The position numbers and the translations under genes are program-made. Below the pieces are notes generated by a model that saw only the letters and a program-made list of their open reading frames with translations, made no database searches and was not told where the DNA came from. This document shows, in pieces, positions 43,459-57,828 of a stretch of 64,000 nucleotides of DNA. The DNA is from Mycteria americana (taxonomy: Eukaryota; Chordata; Aves; Ciconiiformes; Ciconiidae), in assembly GCF_035582795.1 (NCBI RefSeq), contig NC_134373.1:18436001-18500000 (forward strand), given 5' to 3'. Position 1 is the stretch's first letter. Each line of letters opens with the position of its first letter.

Positions 43459-46400
43459 GTATTGTTTTGAAAAAGCAGCAAAGATTGAAATGGAGCCGTT
43501 CTTCACATCCAAAAACGTAAGCACGTGCGTCAACATTTCAGTCACGTTTCCAAGTCGACAGAAACGGCATAGAAAAGATGGATGTTTTGAAGGCCAAACC
43601 CAGAGCACGCAATACACAAGTGACCTGCAGCGGCACCACAGAAGCCTCCTGCTTTCAGAAGCCTCAGCATACCAAGCAAAATTTGGATTATACTTATTTT
43701 TACTTCTTTCTTCTAAAAATTGCCAAGTGATTTACAAGCGCAAAGGCAAATAACAATTACTGTCCTTGCGCCACAGCTGAGGAGTTGCTAACCTCAAGCT
43801 CATTCAACATACAAAGAATGGATTCATTAGCAAAGTCAGGTTGGATACATGCAGGTTGGCTGCTTATAAGCAAGGGCAGAACATGATTTGCAGAATGGTT
43901 ATCATAAGCAACTAATTTAACTGCACAGAAATGAAATAGCTTCTTTAAGTCATTTGGGACTCACAGGTCTCACGTTCAAGCCCTGCCTCAGCACGTCTGA
44001 AACACAACCAGAAGCCAAGGGGTAGGCCATGGACGCACAGATACACCTCAAGGGAAGCTGGACACCGCACAGCTACGCTCGGGTTTTCTCCTGGGCTCCC
44101 CATTTCCCTGGGGCAGGGGCTCCCCCAGCCCCTCTCCAAGGGCCTGTCTCAGAGAGGGGCACCTCATGCAGCTTCATTTTGGCCCAGGGAGACGAGCCTT
44201 TGCCACTCTGCTGTTACCTCCGAGCCCCTTTGAGCACAGGGCCTCCTCATGGCCTCCTCCTATCCAGTCACAGGCAGCCCCACTGCAAATTTCTCCCTCC
44301 CCGACCCATATCGGCCATCTGCTCCAAACCCGCACCTTACGATCAGCAAGCAGACAGGGAGGCAATAAAATCACCAACGTCCCCACAAGCGTATCCTCTT
44401 ACCTCAGCAGGGAGCGTCCTGCCAGCTTCTGCCCGCTCCGGGCGGCCATGCTGCTCTGTGGAGAGCGCCCACGCCAGGGGCTGCAGCCCCGCCTCACCCT
44501 GCGCCCGGGGCAGGGGCAGCCAGCAGCCCCCCCACCAGCAGACCAAGCTGTAGCTGGGGAAGAGTGGACTAGGCGAGGGCTGGTCCCTGCCTCCCAAGAG
44601 GTGCACCAATCTCCTCCTCACCTGGCACAAAAATACAGCTGAGGCCTATTATTATCGTTGGGGAGGGGGGAGAAATAGGTTGAGTCATTTGCAGCGGGGA
44701 AAGGGCCAACCGTGGTCTTTCAAATGGGCAGCCCTCAGATAGCAGTTTACTGACTTCTTTCTCCTTTGCTTAAATATTCCCTCCCCAGAGGGAAGAGCTT
44801 TCCCTCTGTGGCTGCGAGGACAAGTGGGGCGCGTGTGCCCACGCATTGATGTGGCAAAGGCAGGTGGGACTTGCTCAGGCAGGGCTGGAAACCATGTGAG
44901 GGACAAAGCTGCCTCTCTGAGGACTAGAACATACATGGCCAGAGCAAGAAAAGTCTATCTGGAATAAAATGGCAGGCATTTGCAAACACAGAATGAAAAC
45001 AGCCCTTTTGAGGCGCCTAAGCTCTCCATGTGTTAAACACCCACGCAGTCCAGCCTGGTGGGAGACCAGCAAACCTCTGCTGTCTTGGCAAGCGACTCCC
45101 CAGCCAGCTTCCCGGGAAGTCAGCACACACAACCATTTCGTTTCTAAAGAGCTTATTTTCAAGCAATGAGCAAATCCCGTTGTTCAGACTCACAGTAGAA
45201 GTGTAACGTCACAGTTACGATTCAAGATGCAAAGTGTCAGTACCAAACACGGCTCTGCACGCAGAGACTAATGGATGCAAGCACAATTATTCCTAGACAC
45301 TAGTCCCTGTGTTTATAAACCCGCTCAGCTCGCTGTTAAGGGAATTTGCATTTAACTTCTGCGGTACGTACTTGTCCTCTGGCTGCTGAAGGTCTGGCTG
45401 ATTGCTATAGTGTCTCTGCAATTGTGTAACTCATTACAAATGCATCATTCATCACAAGGTTCCCTACCCTACCACTCACAGCTGTTTTAACTTTGCTGTG
45501 TGCTGACTGGTCTGCAGCTGTAGCATATCAGCATGTGGTTTTAAAACAAACAAAAGAAAAGAAAACTAACGCAACACTTCTGCTCTTCTACCATTTTTTT
45601 GAAGGAGCAGATAATAATCAGCCTATCCTTTCTGCAACAGTGACAAGGATAATTTTGGTTTTAGTAATGTAAATCATGCTGTGATAGAGGTCGGGTGGAA
45701 GGACCCAAAGCACTGTAGCATGGCTGAGCAAGCCAGCCCACAAATGCTCAGCTGTAAACACCTGAATGGTGACTACTCAAGCCCAGGTAAGTAGGGGAGT
45801 CTTACATGAGCTACTGAAAAGAACAGGAAATAATGTCATGTTTTATTCATGTCTGCAGAGCAGCACACAGCTCTACAAATGAAGAGGTAGTGATTTCCTC
45901 TCATCGGCCTTTAAAAAGTACTAAATTGTAACCAAGGCAGCAGATTTGTTACCGTCCTAAATTTATCGTTTCTCTATAGCAACCGGGTCCCTTCTGCCTG
46001 GCTGTTGCTGCCAGATGTTCATTTCAGTGTAATTTAGCCATACCCACAAGACACTGGCTTGCACTGCCCTTGCTCTGTTTTCTCCGTTAGCAATTCTCTT
46101 TGCTTCCTGGTCACTATTTCATTAGCAATAAGTCATGCAACAGACAGGTGAAGTTGTACAAAGAAGTTTTTATTAAGCGTGCTGATGGGCTGTGCTGCCT
46201 GCTGAAGCTTTGCAGATGGACAGCCTCTGCGTTCCAGGTTGTGATGCTAACCTTCATGCTGCACAGGAGCAAAAGCCTTCTCAAAAGCCTTTCTCCACTG
46301 CCCCTTGGGCAGCAGTCAGTCATCTCCTCCATCTAAAACAGTAAACCCTGCTTCCTCGACCACATGCTGGGTAACAACGTGGAAGGACTCCATGCTTGTA

Positions 46401-48485
46401 AAGCTGGAGCAGCTCGTCATCAGGAGAGCGGCCAGGACTTTGTTAACACGTCAGACCCAGCTTATTGCTGTCTTCTTCCAACATCTTTTCTCTTTCCCCT
46501 TCCCTCTCCCCAGCCCCTTTTCACAGCTTGTTCTTGTTCCCTGCAGACTGTTTTTAATGCTATGCTTTAATGGGATCTCGCCTCTTAAGGAGAAGGCTAC
46601 CAACTACAAGCCATTTGAGGCACTTCTGCACATATAAACTGAGTTCTAATACCACCTCAAGGCAGCCAGCAGCTTCTGTTCTTCATGTTCCTGCGCTAGA
46701 GTATGCTAACCTGTAAAGCTGAGCACAACTGAGAACTTGGGCATAACATAGTTACAAGTACGAACAGAGAAAGACAAAACCTTCATTTATTAAGAAAATC
46801 TTAATTAAAAAAGACCTGACTGGAAGAACAGTGTTGCCCTGCACTTCCAGAAGCAGCAGTACTAAAAAGGCCGGTTTGCCTTGTGGCTGCCCCACTCATC
46901 AAAGTATTTTAAGAGTCCAAGAAGAACCGCAAGGCAGAGCACACTGACCGTCTGAAGTGGACGTACACCAACTAACATTTGGGGTTTTACCACATGGATT
47001 CTCTGGTATTAACAAGGATTGAGCTGACATTTCAGCTTTTATCTTTCTTGCCAGCCCAAATTAGGGTTGGTATTTTCCATAAAAACCTGCAAGAATTTAA
47101 TACACTGAGACTTCTGTCTTATTCGAGTTTGGCTGAAGCTGTCCACAAAGCTCAAAAGCTTTGGTGGGGAAAAAAGGAGAAGAATGAGGAGCAAACTAAG
47201 CAGCAGAGAGATTACATTTCCTTTGTTTTCCTAGGAAATTAGGCTAAACCCAGAATTCTGTCCTAAGCAAGTCAAGGAACAAACTTCAAATATAGCTGGG
47301 ACTATGGTCCAAGCCCATAGTGTGGTCAGTATCATACCTAAGTCTTGTCAACAAGTGTCATTCTAAACCTGAGATTTTCATGCAGCATTCAGCTCACCCA
47401 CGCCTTCCTTACATTTGCTTTCTAACATTAGCCAGATTTACTTTCTTTAATGACCAGCTTTTATGGCCTCATCTCTACATGTATTTACCCAGCTGCTATG
47501 TATTTGCTAGGTGAGCATGTGTGTCACTTCATGTTTCAGAAGGGCTTTTAACCCTCGCCTCTGGGCAGCCAGGATTTCCTGCTCCGCAGCAGCAGGAACA
47601 GAGCGAGACAGGAAATACTGCTGGCTGCTGCCACAGGCTGCGAGGGAGAAAGGTCAACGGCTGTGTTTGGACCTTCTCATTACTCCCACATCCTCAGGCT
47701 TGCGTCTAGTCAAGATTGCATTTATCAATGCCACTATCGATAACCAAATTATGAATAATTGAACTTATCAAGTTGCCCTTCTATGTTCTCAGTATTTGCT
47801 GAACTTCGTTTGAGTACATAACATCAATTCCATTCATTGTCTTCGAACTGCTTTGAGTATTATGTTGCTGAGCTAGCACTGACTGGTGCAAGAGCAACGC
47901 CAGATATCCACATGCTCAGACTGTCTGTTACCCATGGGAACAGAGCCAAGCCCTTCCAGCAGCCTGAAATGGGAGCAGCTTTACCAAGGCCCTGTCTTGA
48001 GACCATCCACTTTATATTTTGCTTTGTAGAAGCATCTTGGGAGGTCAGCCACACTAGGACAAGCCACGTGATATTGAACTGCAAAGTTGGGACAATCATT
48101 CAACATTCTTCATCATTAGAAAATATAGTTTAATTTTAAAATGTGGTTTTTAAATAAAAACATTTTTCACTTATTTCCTAATTTGGTCTGAAGTACGAGA
48201 AGCATCAGCTTAAATTTTACATCATTAGTGTCACATCATAGGGTTTTGTCCATCATCTTTTTGTATACCTACAACTTCATTGCTGTGATCAACACTTCCA
48301 TTTTACCCTTTAGAAGGCTGCTATGATACTTTATAGCACTACAATAAATAAATTCATTTAAAAGCTGTTACGTCCCCATACTTGGGACTACTGTATGCTA
48401 CCATGAAGGTAGAAACAGGCTGAATGCTTCTCAAATAGGAACATTATAGTGGAGTTTCTGAACAGTCAATTAAAACAAATTTAGC

Positions 48486-48491
48486 TTTATT
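48486..48491 (-). terminator. AGPS: Candidate distal polyadenylation signal, AGPS
   Basis: AATAAA on the minus strand, about 4.8 kb past the AGPS stop. It is one of several possible sites and no use is shown. Confidence 0.25.
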
Positions 48492-51400
48492 CTGAATCAA
48501 AATGAAACATTCATAAAGTTTCCCATAAAAAGTCCAATGCTTTGTTTTTCCAACGTGCAAAAACAAATTCATAAATGAAACATTTCACAGCATTTCCGTA
48601 GAGGTACCTATTACTGCAACTTGTATTGGTAAATATTGCAAGTAACAATAAGATATGACGTATTATATCCCACGTATTTTTGAAACTGAATTTATAATTT
48701 CAAAATGACAGCACTAGTAGTTTTAAAAGACAGTATGGCAAACATTTTTGAAAAATATCTTTGACCACCACTGCTCTTGAGCACCACGGTAGACCTTAAA
48801 GCTGAACACAAACAAAGCAACCACCTGCCAATTCTGATCTCCATAAAGAGCCTAGGGAAAGACATCAATTTATGTTAAAGGTAATGTGGAATTCAGAGTC
48901 AGTGTTGGGACTACAAAACCATAAACAGTGAGCCTATAGTATTTATACAGCTGTGAGTTCAGGTCCAACTTTTTATAAAACCTACTTATTTTAAACAAAG
49001 GGAACACTGATGGGATCTGGTTGTCATCCTGAGACAAGTATATCATCATCTAAGGTCTCCTTCAAAGTGAGACTATCTAGACCTAAGTAAAAATACTGCA
49101 TTTTTATGCTGTTAATAGAAGGAAAACACAAATAAAATGCTTGACTGCCAGGTAGTTTTCTACTTCCTGTGAACAAGCTCACAAAAAAATTTGGATAATA
49201 TTGAAAAATGGCTACAGTTCTACAAATTTAACCATGTCATTACCTCTCCTGTCCCCTGCATACTATGACTTTTGCAGTTTTTGAGTAATACTTATTGAAG
49301 AAACTGCATCAACATAAGACAATTCAACAGCTCTTTCAAGCAAGATGTAATTTCAGCCATTTTATCTTAAAGGGCATAAAGGCTTTATAGCAATAATGCA
49401 GATAACTGAGAAATACTTCTTCTGCTCACATGCGGTGCATTCTTGCACACAGAACTTTCAAGCAGATTCCAGGACCTGTAACAAGGAGATTTTAAACAAG
49501 ACATGCGTGCAACAGCAGGAAACTATACACGTGTTGCAATAGCTTAATACAACAGGTCTTTGAAATATGGGGAAGCTAAGACAAGGTATGCTCCTGTATT
49601 ATATTGAGAGAACTTTCCAGGAGCAATTGAACATGGTCCCCTTGCTGCCCAAACAGGGAATACTGAGAGGTAAAATTTCTGAACCGAGGAGACTTGTGTT
49701 CAGGTGTTGTTTTGCCCTTCCTTTGCTGCTATTCTCTCATTTTCCTATTTTGCTTTACATGGGACACAAAAGCAGAGCTTCTATTAGCATACATTTACAA
49801 ATTCAATCTCATTTCTCCCTGCAAGTGCCAAAGCCTTCCCAATAGTTTTCCTTAGGTAAGAGTTCACCGCCAAATTAAAATGAACCAAAGATGACAAGTT
49901 AGTAGAATATATTTGTTTAGTTTCAGCACAAAAACACATAATTGTTTAGGCCCATTTTCTTTTTATTAATAATATAAGGTTCTATAATCTCTTAATGTTA
50001 CAACTGAAGTTTTACAGTTAATCTCACACTAAAATGACAAAGACTGTTTGGCTTTATTTGCAGAAAGTTAAATTACAACCTTGATAAACATACATTTCCA
50101 AGACTGAGAAGCAATTTGTGTTTTCTGGATTTCAGTGCTAATGTATCCCTGCCTTTGAAATTGGTTTCAGTTAATTAACGTTGCTACAGAAGAACTAGGT
50201 GGCCTGGCCTCTGTTCACAGCTATAAGGCAAGGATGACATCTCTAACTCAACCAATATACTGTAAGTCAAGTAAAGAAGAGACTTATTTTTCTTTGACTA
50301 AGATTTAGACCCTGGATCAGTTTCTAACAGATTTTCTTCTTTCCCCTCAAAACTTTTATAAAAGCCTCTCTAATGTAAATACATGTCACAGTCAAGCCAT
50401 ACTCACTCTGCACCTTTCCTCCCTCAAAGAGAGCAGAAGCTGTGTAATTGGAAGTCATGACAAGCTTAATTAAAACTGCTTGTAACTTACATATGGCCAA
50501 AATAGTCAAGCAAATTAAAAAGTAATGTGCTATGCCAAGATATGCTTCTGATCTGCATGGATCAAACTCCATCTCTGAACAGGCTGCAGCTATGGGAAGT
50601 GAAGTCTTTAGAAAGAAAGTAGAGGAAAGAGAAGGAAGAGTGGTGGAAGACTTTAGTATTAGAGAAGGGAAGATTTGTTTTAAATAGGTAATGATCTGTG
50701 TGTATCTAGGTCTCCTGAACTTGCATTACACTTTTCTCTATTTTCATCAGGAATTTAAATGTGAAATTAAAGACAGTCAGTAATCCATGCGTTTCAGCTG
50801 CAGTTTCACTAAGCTCTGGCCAGTTTGTAAGATAGAAAAATATTTAAGAAGGCAGCAATAGGGTGGCCATTAGAAGAAATATCCATTACATTTGTAGTTA
50901 ATCTTTTCCTCAGAACTGTCTAGTGACATTGCTTTGGGACCCTTATAGCCTGTTATTTCACATTCCCATAGGACAATTGACATGCAGTAAAAATCTTTAC
51001 TGCATTTTAAATCACTTCAGAAGCCAGTGGCCATTTAAAGGTTAGACAGAGAGTATAAGGAGTTTTCACCTGTGTAATTTCAATACAAAGAAGGGATGGG
51101 GAAACCACAGTCAGAAAATTAAGAATTGGAAAGGATGTTGTAGAGCTGTGTAGTACTTTAAGTCAAAATCTTAAGAGACCAGTATTACTGAGCTATGACT
51201 ACCTGTTTTAGTTCTGTTTGTGCTGTCATTCTGCTAAAAGGCTTCACATACTTTCCTTCAAAATTGATTTTCATAGTTAGACATACACTTTCATTGAGGC
51301 ACATAAACACCCTTCATATTCACCGTTCATATTTACCAATTCCTAGAAAGGTCTCTATTTCAGAGTGATACAAGTCATCAGCAAGATGTCAGCTGTGGCC

Positions 51401-53114
51401 ATGTAGTCACCATTGTGCAGTACGCGAGGTGAGGAACTCCCCTGAATAAACATGTGCAGATTCGCTTTACTGAGACACTGTTGTGTACTTAAGGAACACT
51501 TAACCACAGTGTGAAGAGTAACTTTCTTAAAACAGACTACACCTATTGTTTTGGTTGCTGCTGAAATATGAACTCTGGGGGCCAAAAGCAAAAATACAGG
51601 AGAGCAGATTTTTATGTTGAAATGTTGTGAAACAAAGAGCATTTGAAATAAATCTAGCTGCCTTGCAAATATCACATTAACATTGTTTTATGACCTGCAG
51701 ATCATAAAAAGTTTTCCTTAAGTACCTTGACAGCATGCACTTTAAAGTGGTTTTGAGTGTTCATGTTTTTTGATCATTATAGAACTGAAATTAATCTTTA
51801 AACAAGTTCAAAGTTGTCTGATATGCAGTATTTTTCAAGCATTTCATACTTTTTGATATAATTAATATATCAAAATTGAGAGCTAATTAGACAGTATTCT
51901 AAAATAGTTTAAAAACAAAAATGCAATTTTATCTTTTTGTCCTCATTAAGGGCACTACCAATACAAAAGGTGTCCAAACTGACACTACAGAGCTGTGAAG
52001 CAGTTGGCTAGAGACAGTGTCCTCAAAGGATAGTCTGTATTTTTTCTATCCTATGCAATCATATACATTAATTATCAAAAAGTTGGATAATTTGCTTTAA
52101 GAAAAGAACCCACCTTAAAAATGGATCATGAGTATTGACAAATATTTTTAGTTTGTTTTACTGATTAAGATTCAAGTTTCAATGTAAAAATGCTTACTCT
52201 CATACAATACTGATCAAGAAAATATTTCATTTTTTTAAAGTTAAATGGACAATTAAAATTGTGGCTACTAGTGAAGTAAATAAATAATTCATAAAGGCCA
52301 TAGGAAACGGTATAAAACTAAATGGGAAATCTCACTTTCAGGATGACAGTATGTTGTCCACTTAAGTGTTTTATTAAACTGTTGAGACTGTTTCAAAAGA
52401 CAGTGCTGGGCAGTTTCATTTGAATAGCCAAAATTTTTTTTTACTGAAAAAGATATTTTGCATCTCTGCAAAACAAATAAAACAGGAGCAAGAACCATAC
52501 ACGCTAGGACTGAAGTACAGATGAAGGCAAAGTTTTGTTACAAACCTGTTTTCAACATACAGTGAGAAATGTCCATTGTACAAAACTTATAGTGACTGAC
52601 CTACGATTAATTTAAGATTATCCCAGCAATGCAAATACAACTCAGAACAGCTCAATTGTGTAAGATTTTCCAATAGTACTATGATGGGAGACTACGGAGT
52701 TTTTGGAAGTAGTTTGACTTACATTGTCTCTTTTGATCAAAGCCTACATTTGTACTTTATGTATTCACTGGTTACAAGTCTGTTACATACTTAATCCTTC
52801 AGCACAGTGAAGTACTCCTTGGTGTTCTCTCATCTGTCTCCTAGCAGCTTTCCTTTAGCAAGAGGCTGGGTTGAGCAGCTGCTTCTGTAGAAAACACTGT
52901 TGTCAGTCTTTGTTCTCCTTGCAGGGGATGCTTTAGTAAGAAACATCTGGCAGTATCCAGCATTGAAAATAGTGTCAGCTGTGTTGCCTAACCAAACTCG
53001 GAAAACCAAATTTGCATTTCCTGGTTGGTAATACACTTTGTGCCCAGTGGGTTGTTTAAGAGTTTAAGAGCATTGTAAGTAAAAATCCATAAACATTAAC
53101 AGTGATGTTTACAC

Positions 53115-53120
53115 TTTATT
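53115..53120 (-). terminator. AGPS: Candidate proximal polyadenylation signal, AGPS
   Basis: AATAAA on the minus strand 159 nt past the AGPS stop. It is the closest canonical hexamer I saw. Confidence 0.45.
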
Positions 53121-53278
53121 GGGGGAGGGGGAAGGGGATGGCAAAAATCAATGCAAGTTACTAGTTTTTAAAGTTTAGTCTATGTTATATTTGATTACTG
53201 GGATATCAATACAATGAAAGTGGAGGAATTTCAACAGTAATTCTGAAGAAGTTTTAGTACATCACGTTGTGCAGGGCT

Positions 53279-53503
<225 letters not shown>

Positions 53504-55554
53504 TCAAAAATGAGAAATGTTTTGCTTTATTTGATTTATTGAGCCCACCAGACTATCAAGCTCATTAAGCTCAGCATACTCCCAGAGGAAGACTGTGTTC
53601 CACACTGTCTACTTTCTTTAGAAACTATGAAATGTAGATGAAGCTTAGGCTGAAGTCACATGTTCTATTAAAACAGGGAATTAGTAGTAAGTTTTAAAAA
53701 GCTATAAGACTCATTTTAAGTAGGAAGCTGAAGAGGAGATTACTAAAAGGCAGAACCCCACACCTCTTGATTGCTTTAAAGTGAAAACATAACTCAGTAA
53801 TCAAACAAAACCAGCATTGGTTTAAATAGCAAACAAATGTTTTCTAAGGAGGAGGCTTAAAGCCTAGTTTTAAATCAACAAAATACCTTATTTCATTCAA
53901 AAACCTTTACATGGGCTGGTCATTGCTCATTCCATTACACAAGAGCTTAGTTTCCCATGTAAAAATGGATATTCACAATACATACCAAATACAAAGCAAA
54001 GCTGAAACACCAGCCATTTAAGAACTCATTTCACTAGTCTCACAATAGTCCTGTTAAATGGCCGAGTGTTCACATACTCATTAACCAAGTCATCAACTCT
54101 GATTTAACAAATCATTCAAAATAACGGAATTTTTTCATTAAACACACTATAGCATTTAACTTGTCAGCTTGAAACACAATCCATTTGTCAGTATGATGCA
54201 ATATAGTACAGGTTTGAGAGACAGATGCTTTAAGAGTATCTGAAGCTAAAATCAAGCCATCTTTTGTGCCCTGTTCTCAGGGTAACCATCAAACTGTCAT
54301 CAGAATAATAAATTACAGGGACACCTCTGGAGAACAGAGTATATTTGTTTATACCTTAAGGAATATGAGCTAATCACAATGCCAACTGAAAAAGCAAATA
54401 ATGTGAGCAAAAATGAAATTTGCAGTTTGGTAGAAAACAACTATTAGCAGCATGCATGTCAAAAGCAAAGATCATAACTGAAGGACAAAAGAATTTGTCA
54501 TGTGGTAGGAACCGTGGTTGTTTTTTGCAGCCCAGCTCAAGAAAAAAATCCCCATCTGTAAATATACCATCACTACAATTTGACTGTCTGAGCAAGTTGA
54601 TGTAGCTGAATTTTATCTGGGGATACTTTAATACTACTACAAAAAAAACCCCACAAACCATGGATGTGGCTTGACCATCACCTCAAGTCACTCACACTGG
54701 CTCTTATACAAGCAGCTGAAGAACAGTCATTACCATTCTCAACTGTTTTCTGTAATACAGTTTCAGTGAATGTGTCCTGTGGTTATAGATGTAATTGTCC
54801 TGAAAAGACTGCAAACAACTGCTCCAACAAGATGGAGCACATTAGAATCACAGCAAGATGCCCAACAGCTAGCATGCCTGCCTCTTTTACACCTCCAGTA
54901 ATAATGCAATTCCACAAGGAACTGAACTACTGTCTGAGCAGCACCAAACAGTCATTGCATATTTAATGAAGTCGCTCACCAAGTGCTGGAAAACAGAAGG
55001 TGCTTGGAGTGCATCATTAGTTCTGTCAAAGTGATAATTTACACATCTATCTTGTCAAATTTTCTATGGTTTATACTTTTGCAATAATAAATCTAACATA
55101 CATTTGATTAGTGAACTGGAAAGAAAAAGAGCTGTACTACAGTTACCGGCAGTCCTTCACAAACATGTTCAATGAAAAGATTTTAACCCCTTGATAACAG
55201 TAGGTTAAGCCCCTGCTCCTGCTGTTCACGTTTTCATATTAGAGTTAAAAAGCATTGACGCAATCTTGCTCTTGGAATTCTAAGCTGGTTCATCTGATTA
55301 AATGGAAAATAGACCAAGTGAAGGAAAGGCTCTGTGCAGATGAGACCACCACTTAGAAAAAGCAATGTTTGTATTTGTTTCACTTCAGGTTAGTGCTGCC
55401 CTATAAGTTTCTGTTCCTCCTCCATAGGATGATCCAATTAGCTTCAACAATGGGAAGGGAAAGGGCGTAAGAAAATGCCATAATAGTAATAGATGTTACC
55501 GTGAATGTAAAAATTCCAAGTGGCAAAGTTGCTTAACTTCACTCTAAGCCTAGC

Positions 55555-55584
55555 CAAAGAACAGCTTTGCAAAGAACAGCTTTG
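55555..55584. repeat. Perfect 15-bp tandem repeat, two copies
   Basis: The unit CAAAGAACAGCTTTG occurs twice head to tail. Each unit is itself a short inverted repeat (CAAAG/CTTTG). It lies in the last AGPS intron. Confidence 0.85.
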
Positions 55585-56392
55585 GGCTCAAGGAAGCCTT
55601 AATTTCCCCAACAATAAAAGGTCTCAGTTAAGCCTAATCTTACCATGGACTACAGAAAACCACCTTTCCATTTCTAGCCTAGAGAAAGTAGACCTTTTAG
55701 TTTTAGGCCTAAATGATGCCATTTATATAGAACTGACATGAGACAGTGCACAGAACCAGATTTTATCCAAGCATCTACCACTTATTGGCTTTCAGCCCAG
55801 TATACTTTTCTCAAGTAAAAACTGAGATCAAATTCAGCTGATTCTATATGCTACATCATAACTGTATATGCTACATTATTAGTAAGGTTCTCAAATCAGC
55901 ATAACATTGTACAATCAATTTGTAGTAGCTTAACAAGTCACTACTCGTCAACTCAGCTATACACACCATTACACACACAATCCTTGTGCCCCCACTGGAA
56001 ACAAATACAGCCCTTCCTTCTTGCATTTTCTTCCTCTGAAGACACCTAATCTTGCATCTTAATTATCCAAGATGATGTGCAACAGAATTAGTTTTCAAGT
56101 TTTACAAGTGGCACATGCCCTGTTCCTGAGGTATGCTGAGCAGTCGAATGCCTTAAAACATTCACTGCTAGGAAGCCAGAAGTCTTCAAGCCTAAGTCCA
56201 GCCTATGAACATAGAGTACAAACACACTAGCATGACAGAGGGTCTACTTCACACAAAGTACTTCAAATCAGCAAGTCAAGAAGCTTCTTCAGTAACAACT
56301 CTCAGACAGTCCAACACCAATTTTATTTTTGCAGTATTTTCAAGTTTTATCATCATTATAGTCCATGTATGAAAGAAAAATGTGTGAGCTGG

Positions 56393-56430
56393 ATAAGTAA
56401 CTTTTTCCCAGTTCTGAAAAAGTTACTTAT
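56393..56430. repeat. Perfect 14-bp inverted repeat (hairpin)
   Basis: The left arm ATAAGTAACTTTTT (56393-56406) and right arm AAAAAGTTACTTAT (56417-56430) are exact reverse complements around a 10-nt loop. It lies in the last AGPS intron. It is too short for a canonical microRNA precursor. Confidence 0.85.
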
Positions 56431-57784
56431 GCTGGTCCAGATCTTAGCTGGTTTCATAAGAAAAGTTGTTCGTGCTTCCAGTGCCCTTTTAATCTGTTAG
56501 GGAATAAAATGCACTTTGGTGAAGTGCAACCATACTCCATGCTGCTCCTGTAGAACCCACCTTTTGAAATAACCAACCAAGCAAACACACGCTGACATTA
56601 CACTCGCTGCCAAAAGTGACAACAGTTTCTCACATGCGTGGTTTTTCAAAGAGAAGTGCATTGGATGAACAGCACATACATGCTGGCCACAAAGAAGATA
56701 AAATGGGAGTACAGCTCTCCTTGCTCATAAAAGCTACACTTGCTCATCTTTGAAAATGCATCTGGATAGCTGCAAAAAAATCTGGCTACTAACAATGGAG
56801 CTAGCAAACAGCAGGCAGCAATTGGTTTTCTCACTTGTGGAATATAAAGTACTTGGGCACACATGAACAGTCTTGTAAGGAAAGTTTTAGTATAGCTGAT
56901 GGATCCCAGGAATAACACTACACCCATGCAGAACAGATTTATAGCAGTGTGCAGTCCCAGTGGCAATAGGCTCTGGTGGCACTGCACATGGCCCTAGACT
57001 TCCTCTGCGCCAGCCCTTTCAACTTAAAGAGGCAGTTATTGCAGAACAATAGCTCTGCAAAAGGAGAAACGGTAATGGGTCATAAGAAGCATGGGGCTCT
57101 TCCAGCTGTTGCATGCTTTTCCTGAAGCTGGTTGTCTCTACAGAAAGCATCTTTGAAATTGCTTAGCAGGTTATTACTCTTCCAGAGGGAACTCTGCAAT
57201 ACTGAGAAAGGTCAGTGTATTAATCCAATACTGTGGTAGTGCTGGAGTATAATGGATCAGTGTACCTGAAGTCTACTACATAATTAACACTTACCATCAC
57301 AATAACATCTTGCACGTTTTCACTTGATATCTAAACAACTTGAGTACTTTCAAGTTCTGTGTGGATGAATCAAAGTCCTTTGCATTTATTTGGTAGAAAA
57401 GGCACTGAAGATGACTATTCTATTAAGACTTTCAACAGACCAAGGAGGAAAATACAACTGAATTATTACATTATTTCACATAAGGTTACTCCACATCTGA
57501 TAAATGTCACAGTTTAAACTCATTCTAATCAGTAGAGCAAGCTCTACTTTTAAGATGAAAGTATGATCAGTCTCCAGTGCTTAACTTAAAGGTAGGAAGA
57601 TACTTTTCCTGTGTAGAAGAGAAAAGAATGTGTTCAACTGCCCCCATAAGGGAGTTTTATAATTCCAGATTTTGTAGTTTGTGTGGGTTAATTACTGCAG
57701 TGTATAGCTTAAGCCACAGCCTCTTAAAGATGCCAAAGAATTGCAATGAAGTGCAATGTCAAACATGCAATTGAATGCAAATAA

Positions 57785-57828
57785 GGTGTGGGGGGTTGGG
57801 AGGTGGATTGGGAGGGTGTTTTGGGGTT
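57785..57828. repeat. G-rich tract with quadruplex potential
   Basis: The + strand has G6, G3, G3, G3 and G4 runs separated mostly by short T/A/G spacers. It is antisense to AGPS and within its last intron. Quadruplex formation is inferred from the spacing. Confidence 0.5.

Larger units (their letters stand above)
29561..48480. other. Intergenic; no gene seen
   Basis: Apart from the listed repeats I found no exon or RNA gene here. Two GC-richer patches (about 42.72-42.96 and 44.03-44.60 kb) have overlapping frames on both strands, the longest 174 codons, with no recognisable domain. Other content is low-complexity tracts and unique AT-rich sequence. Confidence 0.5.
48486..53278 (-). other. 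AGPS: Candidate long AGPS 3' UTR (distal end inferred)
   Basis: Downstream of the AGPS stop on the minus strand lie about 4.8 kb of AT-rich sequence with no recognisable exon. On that strand AATAAA occurs at 53115-53120 (proximal) and at 48486-48491, among others. Whether the mRNA ends early or late cannot be told from sequence, and part of this interval may simply be intergenic. Confidence 0.35.

Noticed and set aside
44029-44642. Overlapping 174- and 158-codon frames on the + strand, with frames on the minus strand
   Set aside because: Proline/alanine/serine-rich content follows from local GC richness; no domain, splice structure or family resemblance.
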